Below, one piece after another: positions 20,401 to 28,689 of a stretch of 64,000 nt of DNA. This DNA is from an uncultured Eubacteriales bacterium (GTDB lineage Bacteria > Bacillota > Clostridia > Oscillospirales > Acutalibacteraceae). The translations under genes were made by a program, and so were the position numbers. Each line of letters opens with the position of its first letter. Within the stretch, counting starts at the first letter, position 1. The DNA lies in NCBI GenBank assembly GCA_934486635.1, contig CAKSPZ010000003.1:62001-126000 (forward strand), given 5' to 3'. The notes beneath the pieces are model-generated. The model saw only the letters and a list, made by a program, of their open reading frames with translations. It was not told the origin of the DNA and did not search any database.

Positions 20401-22900
20401 ATAAAGATTTTTGTTCACAAGTAATATTAAATGTATTAGCTAAAAGTTGAACCACAGAATCTTGGCTTATAAATGTAGAGATGTTATTTTCATTTTTATT
20501 AAAATTATTTACAGTACATGGAGAATAATCAATTTGAGAATGTCCAGGCATATGTGAGATAGGAAATGAAAATAAAAGATTACCGTTTTTATCGTATTTA
20601 GAAATATTAATTTCTGAAAAAATATCTTTACTTTTATCTGATACACTAATGCTTTTAGGTTCATCAATTTTTACGGTTGTAATTATACCGAAAGTAGTTA
20701 ATATTGCGTCTTGTAGGCTTTTTATTAAATCATTATTACTGACTTTTATTGAGAAATTTTTAATTAAATTATCAATTTGTTTTTTTGCGTCGGTTAGTTT
20801 GTCCTTAAAATTAGGATCGTCAGATTTTAAAGCATAGAGAATATTATATGTTGATTTTAAACAATTTATCCAACCGCTTTTGAGTTCATTACCTTGACGG
20901 CAGTATATAATTTTATAAGGATACTCAGTACTTTCATTATCCATATTGCTAATTACGTAATTCCAGAATGTTCGGTCTTCTTGAGAGGCAATATCTGCGC
21001 CACCCTTTGTTTTTTGATAGTAAAAAAATAAAATAATACGCTCTTTAAGTGATTTTTTATCAATTTCATTATTTTCCTTTATTGCGTTTAGTATTTTATT
21101 AATTTCAGAGTCAAGCAGTTTATTATTATCATTTTTTTCTAAAATAAAAGACCATTGATTTGTATCATCATAACTCAATAAATTTATAATATGCCTGATG
21201 ACAGTATCAGCACAGTCAGCGAAGATATCAGATTTAAATTTTAATTTATTGTTTGAAGTTAATTCTACAATTTGTGTATTACCATTTGACACAAGGGGAC
21301 CATTATAAGGACAATTGCTTACATGAGAAATACTATTTACGATTTGATAAATTATTTTTATTCGATTCATGCTATGTGCTAAGTTTAAATCATAATCATT
21401 ATCTTTGTTTATTAGAATTACTTCTTTTGCTTTATTATAAAATCGTATTACATCTTCTTCTTGATTAAAATGTTGTATGAAATGGCACATCAACATCTTT
21501 TCGGTAATATATTTAGGTAAAACTCTAAGTTCAAGATTTTTCTCATTGGCTATTTCTTGATTTTGTATCATATGTGTTGCATTTTTTATTAAATATAAAC
21601 ATGTTTGTACTTTTTTAGTATCGTTATTAGTTGCATTATAATCTAAATCATATTTAAGATAATTTTTAAAAAACTTATTAATTCTATTAATTTGATATTT
21701 GTTTTTATCAGACTTTTTAAGGATATTTATTACATAATCAAGCTCTTGTTTTGCTTTTTTTACATTGCCAGCATTTTCACACCTTACATAGTTATATAAA
21801 TATCCAGCAATACATGCAATCATTTCTGGAGATGGGTTACAATCTCTTGAAAACGAAGGGACATCAAAATTACCACCTTCAACATTTAAAGTGCCGGCAG
21901 AGGAAGGAAATAAGCATCGCATGAAGTTAGGAGAACCTTCACCTTCATCTTTATTAAATTCCCAAGCAGAAATTGTGTCATTTCGCGGTTTTCCAACAGT
22001 AATTTTTGTTTTATTACCATCAAAAAATCTAAATTGTTCTGTGGTTCCGGATATATTGTAGATATATGGATCTAATAAATTTAATACATCAGTTATATAA
22101 ATCATATTTGCAACATAATTTGGCTGTTTTAGGCTTTCAGTAAGTAATACTGACGAACCCATAACAGTTTGTGTTGACATTTGTCCAGGTATTGGTTCGT
22201 AGTTTTTCATAACTTTTGTGGAGTTATTATCTATAGTTTGACTATCCTCTGAAAACTCTAAAGAATTTAAATTATCATCTTTTTGTGAAATACCAGATAG
22301 ATTTAAATCTGAGCTTTTATTAATGTTTGTAGATAGTAAAAGTGATACACTATCGTTATTTGGTTGAGGATTTTCAGCTGTAAAGTTTTCCTCTGTTAAC
22401 GACGGCAAAATCTGTGAATCATCTGTTTTACTATTAGTTGGTTCAATTTGTTCAGTAATATTATTATCTTGATTAGATTTAGTAGATTTGATATTTTCAT
22501 TATTAGAAACAGTTGTTGTTTTAGCCATGACGTCGGCAGAATTTTTAATAACTGTTTTAGGTAAAACAGCATGAGCTGCTGTTCCACTAAAAGCACCAGA
22601 ACCAAGTAAAATTAAAGAAAACAAGCTACCACTTAAAATAAGCGATTTAGGAGATAACCCTCCTGAAATGTTAATTAAATCTTCGTTGACTAAATGTTTA
22701 ATATTTTCCTTTTCGTAATTAATTAAATCTTCTTGTGTAAACTTATAATTTTTTTCGTTTGCCAGCGGCATTATTTCTATACTTATGAAATCTTCAAATT
22801 CTTTTTTTGTTTTGATATTTTTTAATTTTGTTTGTAATTTTACTTGAAGTTTGGTATTAGTAGCTAGGTATTCATAAAACTTCATTATGTCATTATTCAT
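17447..22900 (-). CDS. Giant Nif11-leader, BspA-type leucine-rich repeat protein 2
   Basis: A 1817-residue paralogue of the gene at 12044-17239 with the same layout. A Nif11-like leader (FYEYLATNTKLQVKLQ, YKFTQEDL, LVNEDLINISGG) is followed by LSPKSLILSGSLFSLILLGS and GTAAHAVLP, a Ser/Asn-rich linker, and the conserved region with TTEQFRFFDGNKT, DEGEGSPNFMRCLFPSS, KGGADIASQE and FADCADTVIRH (Cys563, His570). LRRs run from about residue 1000 to the end, with the xxLxIGxxAFxxCxxLxxFxIP pattern. It has more and more diverged LRRs than protein 1 and lacks the DLIK insert. ATG 22900 follows GAGGT. No wall anchor seen. A surface or secreted binding protein is likely, but no function can be assigned. 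Confidence 0.85.
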   Translation of the reverse strand: MNNDIMKFYEYLATNTKLQVKLQTKLKNIKTKKEFEDFISIEIMPLANEKNYKFTQEDLINYEKENIKHLVNEDLINISGGLSPKSLILSGSLFSLILLGSGAFSGTAAHAVLPKTVIKNSADVMAKTTTVSNNENIKSTKSNQDNNITEQIEPTNSKTDDSQILPSLTEENFTAENPQPNNDSVSLLLSTNINKSSDLNLSGISQKDDNLNSLEFSEDSQTIDNNSTKVMKNYEPIPGQMSTQTVMGSSVLLTESLKQPNYVANMIYITDVLNLLDPYIYNISGTTEQFRFFDGNKTKITVGKPRNDTISAWEFNKDEGEGSPNFMRCLFPSSAGTLNVEGGNFDVPSFSRDCNPSPEMIACIAGYLYNYVRCENAGNVKKAKQELDYVINILKKSDKNKYQINRINKFFKNYLKYDLDYNATNNDTKKVQTCLYLIKNATHMIQNQEIANEKNLELRVLPKYITEKMLMCHFIQHFNQEEDVIRFYNKAKEVILINKDNDYDLNLAHSMNRIKIIYQIVNSISHVSNCPYNGPLVSNGNTQIVELTSNNKLKFKSDIFADCADTVIRHIINLLSYDDTNQWSFILEKNDNNKLLDSEINKILNAIKENNEIDKKSLKERIILFFYYQKTKGGADIASQEDRTFWNYVISNMDNESTEYPYKIIYCRQGNELKSGWINCLKSTYNILYALKSDDPNFKDKLTDAKKQIDNLIKNFSIKVSNNDLIKSLQDAILTTFGIITTVKIDEPKSISVSDKSKDIFSEINISKYDKNGNLLFSFPISHMPGHSQIDYSPCTVNNFNKNENNISTFISQDSVVQLLANTFNITCEQKSLFNEYFGPMLKDSNNLSSNSFLTNYNTLKFLKYIQGEGNNTDRIMLLLTSNSIAANNYSEINVFNNKKNNIVTLSQFIFDNYIKNKDHILHFFNIKNGNLIENNKLNKYATLKIMDVDNKKFLCKIKSNETLAIFYIGNDIELVVPKEILIDNTPYIVSEIIGTTNNNLTTIRLEKLTQKISICENAFENYKSLTTFKTAKSTVDLSIGKNAFLGCIKLKDFAISNAIASLFIDKQAFYDCQSLNTFSVPNINPIKSLYIGQLSFNNCGAIETFNISGPVKDLSIENEAFLNCTKLTKFNILNSTDSLCIGDSSFKNCELLEEFKVPANLTYLFIGKNSFEKCSSLKKFFTINNLKIESLSISSQAFSNCSSLTEFNIFTSSSIKSLSIGTQAFENCISLNTFLIPNNIKIEELSINSQAFLNCSSLTMFNIPNNSQIESLSIGNQAFEDCIALNSFFIPNNIKIKELAIGDQAFFNCSKLTNFNIPDNSLIKSLTVGKNAFTNCLLLNQFNIPNSITSLTFDDSAFAYCKSLQEFNIPKCVSLLYIGSTPFFQCHQPVKFNIPNSVKSLSISPIAFWHCEFMEKPIIPNSVTSLTILNSNFPQLNNSANSFVPPHFNNIFENSTENAKFNIPLYNSTTPSIGNILDGISLSLPEIPSSVTSLFIADNAFNGASNLKKFNVPSSISSLSIGNHAFDGSNIEIFNIPNDTQLTSLSIGNLAFSSCNHLRNFKIPPTVTTLFIDTYAFYSCSSLIDFEFSSNNLISSFEISKHTFDGCSSLINFNILKNNINSLQIGRMAFKNCSALEKFDVPDSVTNLVIDDQAFFKCSSLTNFNMPPKNIKSLHIGNLAFRNCQKLEKFNIPNSVTNLAIDEQAFFECSSLSEFNILCPISQLSIGKYAFFYCRSLSKINIPDDLLTLDINKHAFDNCTSLTEFNIPKNIKSLFIGKKAFFNCNNLSICKLDSVDSLFISDQAFEYTKIDIKNII

Positions 22901-22935
22901 ATAAATTACCTCACTCTCCACACTGCATATAGGCA

Positions 22936-22976
22936 ATTATACCATATTTAAGCTAAAAAGTAAATAATATTAGTGC
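22936..22976 (-). promoter_or_regulatory. Promoter block of LRR gene 2
   Basis: TATAAT (minus strand, 22936-22941) and the box GCACTAATAT (22967-22976) lie at the same spacing as in the block before LRR gene 1, and much of the sequence between them is conserved. It shows co-duplicated control of the two giant genes. Confidence 0.65.
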
Positions 22977-23428
22977 GCGATGCATAACGATTAAACTTTG
23001 GAACAGAAAAATATAATTGAAATGTTGCAAAGAGTTTTTTTATTCGTATATCCATAATTACAATAAAATTTAAACTTTTTTGAAGTGTTTACAATATAAA
23101 AAGAAATTATAAATTTTTTAATTTAGCAAAGTAATATGAATGATTTTATTTTTTTAGTGCCTTTAAAAGGCTAAGAAAATAATTATTTTGACTATTTATA
23201 ATAATAATTAGGAGGGAATGTTAATGGTTAAGATACATAATATATTAAAGCTCTATGGGTAGATACAAAAATGGACCTTTATTAGAAAATTTAAAAGTAG
23301 GAATTTAAATTACGAAAGTATGGTAAGGTAGTTTACACAGGCTAGGTCGTGCTGAAATTGAATGGAAATTTTAGAAATGTTATTATGCAACAACAGTGTA
23401 ATGTAAAGCAGAATGAAGGAGAAATTTT
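22977..23428. other. AT-rich gap with a possible decayed phage gene
   Basis: No intact gene. On the plus strand a strong AGGAGGG precedes a 14-codon ORF (23218-23262, ending HNILKLYG). Broken frames then continue to a segment reading KLNGNFRNVIMQQQ near 23355-23396, directly before the amidase ribosome site. This looks like a decayed gene ahead of the lysis genes, but I cannot name it. Confidence 0.35.
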
Positions 23429-24022
23429 ATGAAAGTATTTATAGGTGTAGGACATGGTGGCCAAGATTCGGGAGCTGTAGGGCACTTGGTTGAAAAAGAT
23501 GTTAACTTGGTGGAAGCCTTGGCGTGTCGAGATTTTTTACAAACACATGGCGTAAAAGTTTTAATGTCAAGAACAAGCGATGAAAATGATCCATTGACGG
23601 ATGAAATCAAAGAATGTAACGCTTTTAGCCCAGACTTAGCGGTAGATTGTCACAACAATGCCGGTGGCGGTGATGGTTTTGAAGCGTATTATTATTCCGG
23701 TGGAGGAAAAAGTAAAATTCTCGCAGAGAATATTGAAGCTGAAGTTAAGGCTATCGGGCAGAATTCAAGAGGCTGCAAAATCCGCATGAATTCTAATGGT
23801 AAAGACTATTATGGTTTTATCAGAGGAACAAAATGTCCGGCAGTAATAGTTGAGGGATGCTTCGTCGACAATGCAACCGACGTCCAGATTGCAGACACAA
23901 AGGAAAAGCAAAAAGCTTTTGGGGAGGCATACGCAAAAGGTATTTTAAGGACACTTGGAATTGAAGTAAAAGAAAATACAAAACAAAATACACCGCAAAA
24001 TAATTCTAATAAGGAAGAATAA
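23429..24022 (+). CDS. N-acetylmuramoyl-L-alanine amidase (Amidase_3), cut before its SPOR domain
   Basis: Cleaves the bond between N-acetylmuramic acid and L-alanine in peptidoglycan with a zinc ion. At 197 residues it is essentially one catalytic domain. FIGVGHGGQDSGAVG gives the first zinc histidine, DCHNNAGGGDG the second, and VIVEGCFVDN the catalytic glutamate. There is no signal peptide, as for phage endolysins that rely on a holin. The frame ends at TAA 24020, and the same frame then codes for a SPOR-like domain to 24139, so the ancestral protein was longer. Its base composition is richer in G+C than its neighbours, which supports phage origin. Confidence 0.9.
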   Translation: MKVFIGVGHGGQDSGAVGHLVEKDVNLVEALACRDFLQTHGVKVLMSRTSDENDPLTDEIKECNAFSPDLAVDCHNNAGGGDGFEAYYYSGGGKSKILAENIEAEVKAIGQNSRGCKIRMNSNGKDYYGFIRGTKCPAVIVEGCFVDNATDVQIADTKEKQKAFGEAYAKGILRTLGIEVKENTKQNTPQNNSNKEE

Positions 24023-24139
24023 TATTATGTTCAAGTTGGAGCTTACGCACAGAAAGAGAACGCTGAAAAACAACTTCAGAGTGTAAAAGATGCGGTTTTT
24101 TCGGATGCTTTTGTACGTGTAATTGAGCAAAATGATTAG
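24023..24139 (+). pseudogene. SPOR-domain remnant in frame with the amidase
   Basis: Directly after the amidase TAA the same frame reads 38 codons (YYVQVGAYAQKENAEKQL ... AFVRVIEQND) and stops at TAG 24137. YVQVGAY..K.NAE is the start of a SPOR peptidoglycan-binding domain, often found at the end of phage and clostridial amidases. It is shorter than a full SPOR domain (about 70 residues). No start codon or ribosome site serves it. A nonsense mutation, or stop readthrough, is the simplest view. Confidence 0.8.
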
Positions 24140-24219
24140 TGTTTATGAGCTGCATAATTTAAAATTGTTTTGTTAATGGTTGAGAGTTTAGTAATGTATT
24201 AAAAAATGGGAGAATGAAT

Positions 24220-24498
24220 ATGGAAAATAAAACATTTGGTATGTTAACTTTATCAGTATTAATTGAAGCTATTATAACTTACATAAATCAGTTTTTTATT
24301 CAAGAAAATTTTTGTGGAGAAATGTTTTTTAGTATAGTTTTAGGTGTGATTGTAGCTGTTGCTTATAGACTTGATTTGCCATCATATTTTAATTTAAAAT
24401 CAGATATACCATACGTTGGATGTGTATTAACTGGTATTTTGTTATCTAGGGGAAGTAATTATATTTTTGATTTATTGGGAAAGTTATCTTTGTCATAA
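24220..24498 (+). CDS. Small holin-like membrane protein
   Basis: A 92-residue protein with two or three hydrophobic segments (MLTLSVLIEAIITYI, FFSIVLGVIVAVAY, VGCVLTGILLSRGSNYIFDLL) and a short charged C-terminus. Size, topology and position just after an endolysin-type amidase suggest a phage holin or related protein. ATG 24220 is favoured since GGGAG lies seven bases upstream; ATG 24214 is too close. A strong terminator follows. A decayed copy of its 3' end lies at 28502-28546. I cannot place it in a named holin family with certainty. Confidence 0.65.
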   Translation: MENKTFGMLTLSVLIEAIITYINQFFIQENFCGEMFFSIVLGVIVAVAYRLDLPSYFNLKSDIPYVGCVLTGILLSRGSNYIFDLLGKLSLS

Positions 24499-24509
24499 AT
24501 GTAAGATAT

Positions 24510-24543
24510 AAAGTAAAGGACAGTAAAAGCTGTCCTTTACTTT
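24510..24543 (+). terminator. Terminator after the holin-like gene
   Basis: AAAGTAAAGGACAG and CTGTCCTTTACTTT form a perfect 14-pair stem with a 6-base loop, followed by TTT. Confidence 0.85.
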
Positions 24544-24670
24544 TTTACATAAAAATTTTTATAATTTATTTTCAAAAAACGAAAATATCTTTTTTTATTA
24601 GTTATGCGAGTTTTTATTGTAATTTGATATTTTTGTATGTTTTCTTAAAAAATAATATATATCTAGTGAT

Positions 24671-25495
24671 TTAATTTTCATCATTTAAGAAATTTGAAAT
24701 ACACATATTAGCAAGTATTTTACTTTCTTTTTCAATTTTATAAGCTAATTCTTCTGGTATCTTAGTTTTTTTAGCAATAGCTGTAGTGGCTATAAATGCT
24801 CCAACAATATTTGCAGCTTGTTCGTGAATACTTTCAATGCTTACATTAAGGCCGAGGGAATTATATGTATTTTTTATTAAGTTATCGTATATAACTAATG
24901 ATTGTTTAGTTGTAGAAGAACATTTATCTAAAACAATTAATACGAAATCTTTAATTTTATTTTTAGGAATACCTACTGTTTTACTTAAATTTTCTATATC
25001 GATTCCAGCACTTACTTGTTCAAAATTAAACTTATCTAAAAATTCATTATGTAATTCACCACTACTTTTTAAAAAGTAGCTATCTAATAGACTACAGTTT
25101 ATTATGTATTGTGAGTAAGAACAGCTTTTTTTCCCTATAATATTATTTAAATATTTTTCTGTATTTTTGTCTTGAAATACATGAATTTCAAAGCCACGTG
25201 CAAACCATTTTTCTTCTGGAGTTATAGCCAATTCTTTCAATTTTGATACAAATTTAATTGAATCAGAATTGATACCAATTTCTTTGTCAAATTTAAATCT
25301 TCCTATGTCTGCATAGACCAAACCAGATAAAAAAGCTTTTTCCTCACTTTTTGATAATTTAATATTAGATTGTTCAATGATTTTTTTCCCTAAATTAAGA
25401 TGAGTATTTCCAAACAAAGCATTAGCCTCCATACAACAAGTTAGGTTGCTTAATATAACTGCTAAAATAGTACATAAAAATTTTTTTATTTTCAT
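24671..25495 (-). CDS. Secreted zinc-dependent phospholipase C-like protein
   Basis: A 274-residue protein with a signal peptide (KKFLCTILAVILSNLTCC, processed near ANA). The features THLNLGKKIIE, FLSGLVYADIGR and ARGFEIHVFQD recall the zinc-dependent phospholipase C / S1-P1 nuclease fold of bacteria, where spaced histidines and aspartates bind zinc. The C-terminal half, with two hydrophobic helices, is not recognised. ATG follows a strong GGAGG. It stands alone, with long AT-rich gaps on both sides. The substrate is unknown; it could be an enzyme on host or bacterial phospholipids, or a divergent member without activity. Family assignment is tentative. Confidence 0.5.
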   Translation of the reverse strand: MKIKKFLCTILAVILSNLTCCMEANALFGNTHLNLGKKIIEQSNIKLSKSEEKAFLSGLVYADIGRFKFDKEIGINSDSIKFVSKLKELAITPEEKWFARGFEIHVFQDKNTEKYLNNIIGKKSCSYSQYIINCSLLDSYFLKSSGELHNEFLDKFNFEQVSAGIDIENLSKTVGIPKNKIKDFVLIVLDKCSSTTKQSLVIYDNLIKNTYNSLGLNVSIESIHEQAANIVGAFIATTAIAKKTKIPEELAYKIEKESKILANMCISNFLNDEN

Positions 25496-25598
25496 TTTTG
25501 ACCTCCAAATATTATATTTGGTTTATATTATTAATTTTATAATTTTAAAATATATTTTTTACTAAATTGCCTACAATGAAAAACAGTTTAATAATATT

Positions 25599-26090
25599 TT
25601 ATAATTCATCGATTATGTAATGTTTACACACGTTATGGTTACAAGCAACAATATCATCAATTATACAAGAAGGTTTAAAATTAACCTTTTTCAAGTCTTT
25701 TAGTTTTATCCATTTAAAAATATATTTTTCACCTTCAATTCCTTTAAATTTAGATTTTTGACATATATTATTAAAATTGTCATAATCACTTTTTACTGGT
25801 TTTACGATATAAAAAAAACCAATTTCATGATATTTTTTATTGGATAAGTTAAAAAAAGTTTCATTAACAGAGTATAATTTTTCAATTTGGAAATAAAGTC
25901 CTAATTCTTCTCTTAATTCCCGTATAATTGCGGATTTAGTATCTTCAAGTAATTCTAGCCTTCCACCGGGCAAAAGCCAAAAATTATAGCCATCTATTTG
26001 ATGTATTAATATTTTAGTTTTGTCGTTGTTGTAAATAATAGCATTTACCCTAAAGTTAAATTTGTTTCCGTCATCTTCATATGATACCAT
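25599..26090 (-). CDS. NUDIX hydrolase
   Basis: A 163-residue NUDIX-fold pyrophosphohydrolase. The complete Nudix box is visible: GGRLELLEDTKSAII then RELREELGL, which supplies the magnesium-binding glutamates. The N-terminal FNFRVNAIIYNNDKTKILI and the FFYIVKPV strand fit the core fold. The substrate cannot be read from the sequence; nucleotide sanitation or a similar housekeeping task is common for such short members. It is a single gene in an AT-rich accessory stretch, close to the Ogt/Tag repair pair. Confidence 0.9.
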   Translation of the reverse strand: MVSYEDDGNKFNFRVNAIIYNNDKTKILIHQIDGYNFWLLPGGRLELLEDTKSAIIRELREELGLYFQIEKLYSVNETFFNLSNKKYHEIGFFYIVKPVKSDYDNFNNICQKSKFKGIEGEKYIFKWIKLKDLKKVNFKPSCIIDDIVACNHNVCKHYIIDEL

Positions 26091-26820
26091 ATAAGTCTTA
26101 TTCCTCGTTTCAATTTATGTTGAATAGATAATTATATTTAACTACTTTTACGTTAAACTCACTTTGTTTTATAGACTGTAATGATAGCCTCTGTATTTTG
26201 CTATTTTAAATAATTTATGTGTTCACATGCATATAAAGTTTTTTAATGGTTAAATAAAGTGATATGCTTTTTAATTGTAATTTCTATTTTTGAAAATATT
26301 ATATTATAAAAATTACAAAAATACAATTATTATATATTTTATATTAAGATTTTAAATATTAAAATAAGAGATGATTTGTTTGAAATAAGTTAACTGTATA
26401 AAAAGCACTAGAAGATTATAACATCATTTATTGTAAAATTATTAAAAACCTAAATAAAAGGTTTAACTATCGAAAGATAATTTTTTATAATAATTATAAG
26501 AAGTTCTATTATAAGTGCTGATGTGTGAAAGGAATTTACTTGTTAACATAAAACAGACATAAAAAAATAATAATTATTTTATAAAATAAAAAACGGTTAT
26601 ATATTTTATTAATTGGAAAAATGTATAATGTATAAAGTAGATTTTAATTTTGTATGTTTAGCTGAAGTTAATAAGTATATTATATCTATAAATTTAATTG
26701 TAGTATTATTTTAAATTACATAAAAACTCAGTAACACCAATTAGGACTTATACAACAAATCTAAGGGATGTTCCCGTTGATTCGAATAATTATTTTAAGA
26801 TAGAATTAGGAGGTATTTTT
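26091..26820. other. Long AT-rich gap without a recognised gene
   Basis: About 730 bases, strongly AT-rich, with no open frame of note, no tRNA, and no strong hairpin with a T-run. The last part (26740-26820) leads into the ogt ribosome site AGGAGG at 26808. I see nothing else I can support. Confidence 0.5.
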
Positions 26821-27360
26821 ATGATGTATAAATGGTTATATAAAACACCAGATAACTTTGATAATATATTAATGAATAGTGATGGTAAATATTTGACAGG
26901 TTTATGGTTTATAGGATCAAGAGATACCTCTAAACATATTATCGATTGTGAAGAAAATAAATTACCAATTTTAGAAGAAACAAGTAGATGGTTAGACATT
27001 TACTTTAATGGTGAAAACCCCAACTTTATTCCTAAATATAAAATCAAAAATTTAACTCCATTTAGAAAAGAAGTATTAAATATAATAAATTCTATTCCTT
27101 TTGGTAGTACATTAACCTATAATGATATAGCAAAAATTGTGGCTGAAAAACAAGGACTTAAGAAAATGTCTAGTCAAGCAGTTGGAGGAACAGTAGGATG
27201 GAATCCTATTTGCATTATTATTCCATGTCATAGAGTGGTTGGATCTAATGGGAATTTAACGGGTTACGGTGGAGGAATAAAAAACAAAGTTGCTCTTTTA
27301 ACCCACGAAAAAAATGATATGAATAAATATTTTATTCCTAAGAAAGGTAAAGCATTATGA
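26821..27360 (+). CDS. ogt: Methylated-DNA--protein-cysteine methyltransferase
   Basis: Removes methyl groups from O6-methylguanine by suicidal transfer to its own cysteine. The active-site IIPCHRVVG is intact and is followed by GNLTGYGGG. The helix-turn-helix region TPFRKEVLNIINSIPFGSTLTYNDIA is typical. At 179 residues it is full length. AGGAGG lies seven bases before ATG 26821. The stop overlaps the start of tag (ATGA), so both alkylation-repair proteins are made from one mRNA with translational coupling. Confidence 0.95.
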   Translation: MMYKWLYKTPDNFDNILMNSDGKYLTGLWFIGSRDTSKHIIDCEENKLPILEETSRWLDIYFNGENPNFIPKYKIKNLTPFRKEVLNIINSIPFGSTLTYNDIAKIVAEKQGLKKMSSQAVGGTVGWNPICIIIPCHRVVGSNGNLTGYGGGIKNKVALLTHEKNDMNKYFIPKKGKAL

Positions 27361-27902
27361 CAAGATGTAAGTGGTGTAATTTAGATAATCCTTTATATGT
27401 AGAATATCACGATAAGGAATGGGGTATACCTAACTTTAATGATAATTATTTATTTGAAATGCTTATATTAGAATCCTTTCAGGCAGGACTTTCTTGGGAA
27501 TGTGTATTAAACAAGAGAGAAGCTTTTAGAAATGCCTATGATAATTTTATTATAGATAAAATAATTAAATACGATGAAAATAAAGTAAATGATTTATTAC
27601 TTAATGAGAAAATTATAAGGAATAAATTAAAAATAAAAGCTAGCATTAACAATGCTAAAATATTTAAGAGTATTCAAGAGGAATATGGCAGTTTTCATAA
27701 GTATTTAATTACATTTACACACGATCAATTAGTTTGTGAAATTGGTAAATCAACAAACGATTTATCAGATTCTATTTCTAACAATTTAATTAAAAGAGGT
27801 ATGAAGTTTGTAGGTTCTACTATTATTTATTCTTATTTACAAGCAACCGGATTTATTTATTCACACGATAGAGAATGTTTTATGCATAAGGAAAAGTTAT
27901 GA
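27357..27902 (+). CDS. tag: DNA-3-methyladenine glycosylase I
   Basis: Excises 3-methyladenine from alkylated DNA. The N-terminus MTRCKWCN and YHDKEWG, and the C-terminal YSHDREC, provide the cysteines and histidines of the small zinc site that staples the termini of Tag proteins. ESFQAGLSWECVLNKREAF is the family signature. It is full length at 181 residues and overlaps ogt by four bases. The pair repairs the two main lesions made by methylating agents, so the unit is a compact alkylation-defence operon within the accessory region. Confidence 0.95.
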   Translation: MTRCKWCNLDNPLYVEYHDKEWGIPNFNDNYLFEMLILESFQAGLSWECVLNKREAFRNAYDNFIIDKIIKYDENKVNDLLLNEKIIRNKLKIKASINNAKIFKSIQEEYGSFHKYLITFTHDQLVCEIGKSTNDLSDSISNNLIKRGMKFVGSTIIYSYLQATGFIYSHDRECFMHKEKL

Positions 27903-27977
27903 TAATTAACGTAGAGTCGCATACAGATTTTTAAGAAAGATTATATGAAAACCACAATTTAATTATTATTTGTAAGG

Positions 27978-28013
27978 AAAAAACAGTATGTCACATAGGA
28001 CATACTGTTTTTT
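27978..28013. terminator. Bidirectional terminator after tag
   Basis: AAAAAACAGTATGTC and GACATACTGTTTTTT form a perfect 15-pair stem with a 6-base loop. It lies between tag and the converging GNAT remnant and can serve both. Confidence 0.85.
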
Positions 28014-28027
28014 AAATTTTTGCTTAT

Positions 28028-28444
28028 TCAGAAAAGTTGCCCTGGAAAAACCAATTTTTCTTTATATTTAAATGTTCTATCATATTCTTCTGCGGGAGAA
28101 TTATCTACATAATAGCCACTTGGAGTGGTATATTCACCGACAATTCCGTTAAGATACCCAGGAATCAATTCTTTGCATAGAAAAAACGATGTATTTTCCC
28201 CTTTTGGCAAACCGTGATACCTAATGCCATATTTACTTGCATAAGTAAATCCACTTTTACCATAAAAATTAATATTACCTTCAAGACATACAGTCCCACA
28301 ATTAAGGTTTACCGCTTTTTTAAGAGAGCAATTCAGCAGTATTTTACCAAAACCTTTTCTCCTATATTCCGGGTATATACAGATAGGACCCATTGTCATT
28401 ATAGGAATATTCCTGCAATCATCAGATGTAATTATTGACCTCAT
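28028..28444 (-). pseudogene. GNAT acetyltransferase, N-terminally truncated
   Basis: The 138 readable residues hold the acetyl-CoA part of a GNAT fold: IMTMGPICIYPEYRRKGFGKILL is strand 4 with the R-R-K-G-F-G pyrophosphate loop, followed by CLEGNINFYGKSGF and a long C-terminal tail. The first strands and helices of the fold are missing. Upstream the frame stays open only about 19 more codons to a TGA, with no good start or ribosome site there. The upstream border abuts the holin relic at 28502-28546, so a rearrangement probably removed the 5' half. It may be non-functional. Confidence 0.7.
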
Positions 28445-28501
28445 GAGGGCAGATATACCATATATAGGTTGCCTTTTGACCTGAATTTTACTGTCTCATG
28501 G

Positions 28502-28588
28502 TAGAATTACATTTTTGATTTGTTAGAAAAATTATCATTTGAATAAATGTGAGTTATAAGATAAAGGGTAGCTAAATGTTGCCCTTCT
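28502..28588 (+). pseudogene. Relic of a second holin-like gene 3' end with hairpin
   Basis: Bases 28505-28546 read NYIFDLLEKLSFE stop, against NYIFDLLGKLSLS stop at the end of the holin-like gene (24220-24498). The similarity continues past the stop (ATAAATGT.AG.TATA) into a hairpin (AAGGGTAGC / GTTGCCCTT) that matches the position of the intact gene's terminator. The rest of this copy is gone. Confidence 0.75.
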
Positions 28589-28689
28589 TGCTGTTTTTTA
28601 ATTATAAAAATTTTGATGGGATGAGAGTATATATAATGGATTATTTCGAATTGATGTATATCTGAGGGAATTTTAAGGAATGTTTATTA

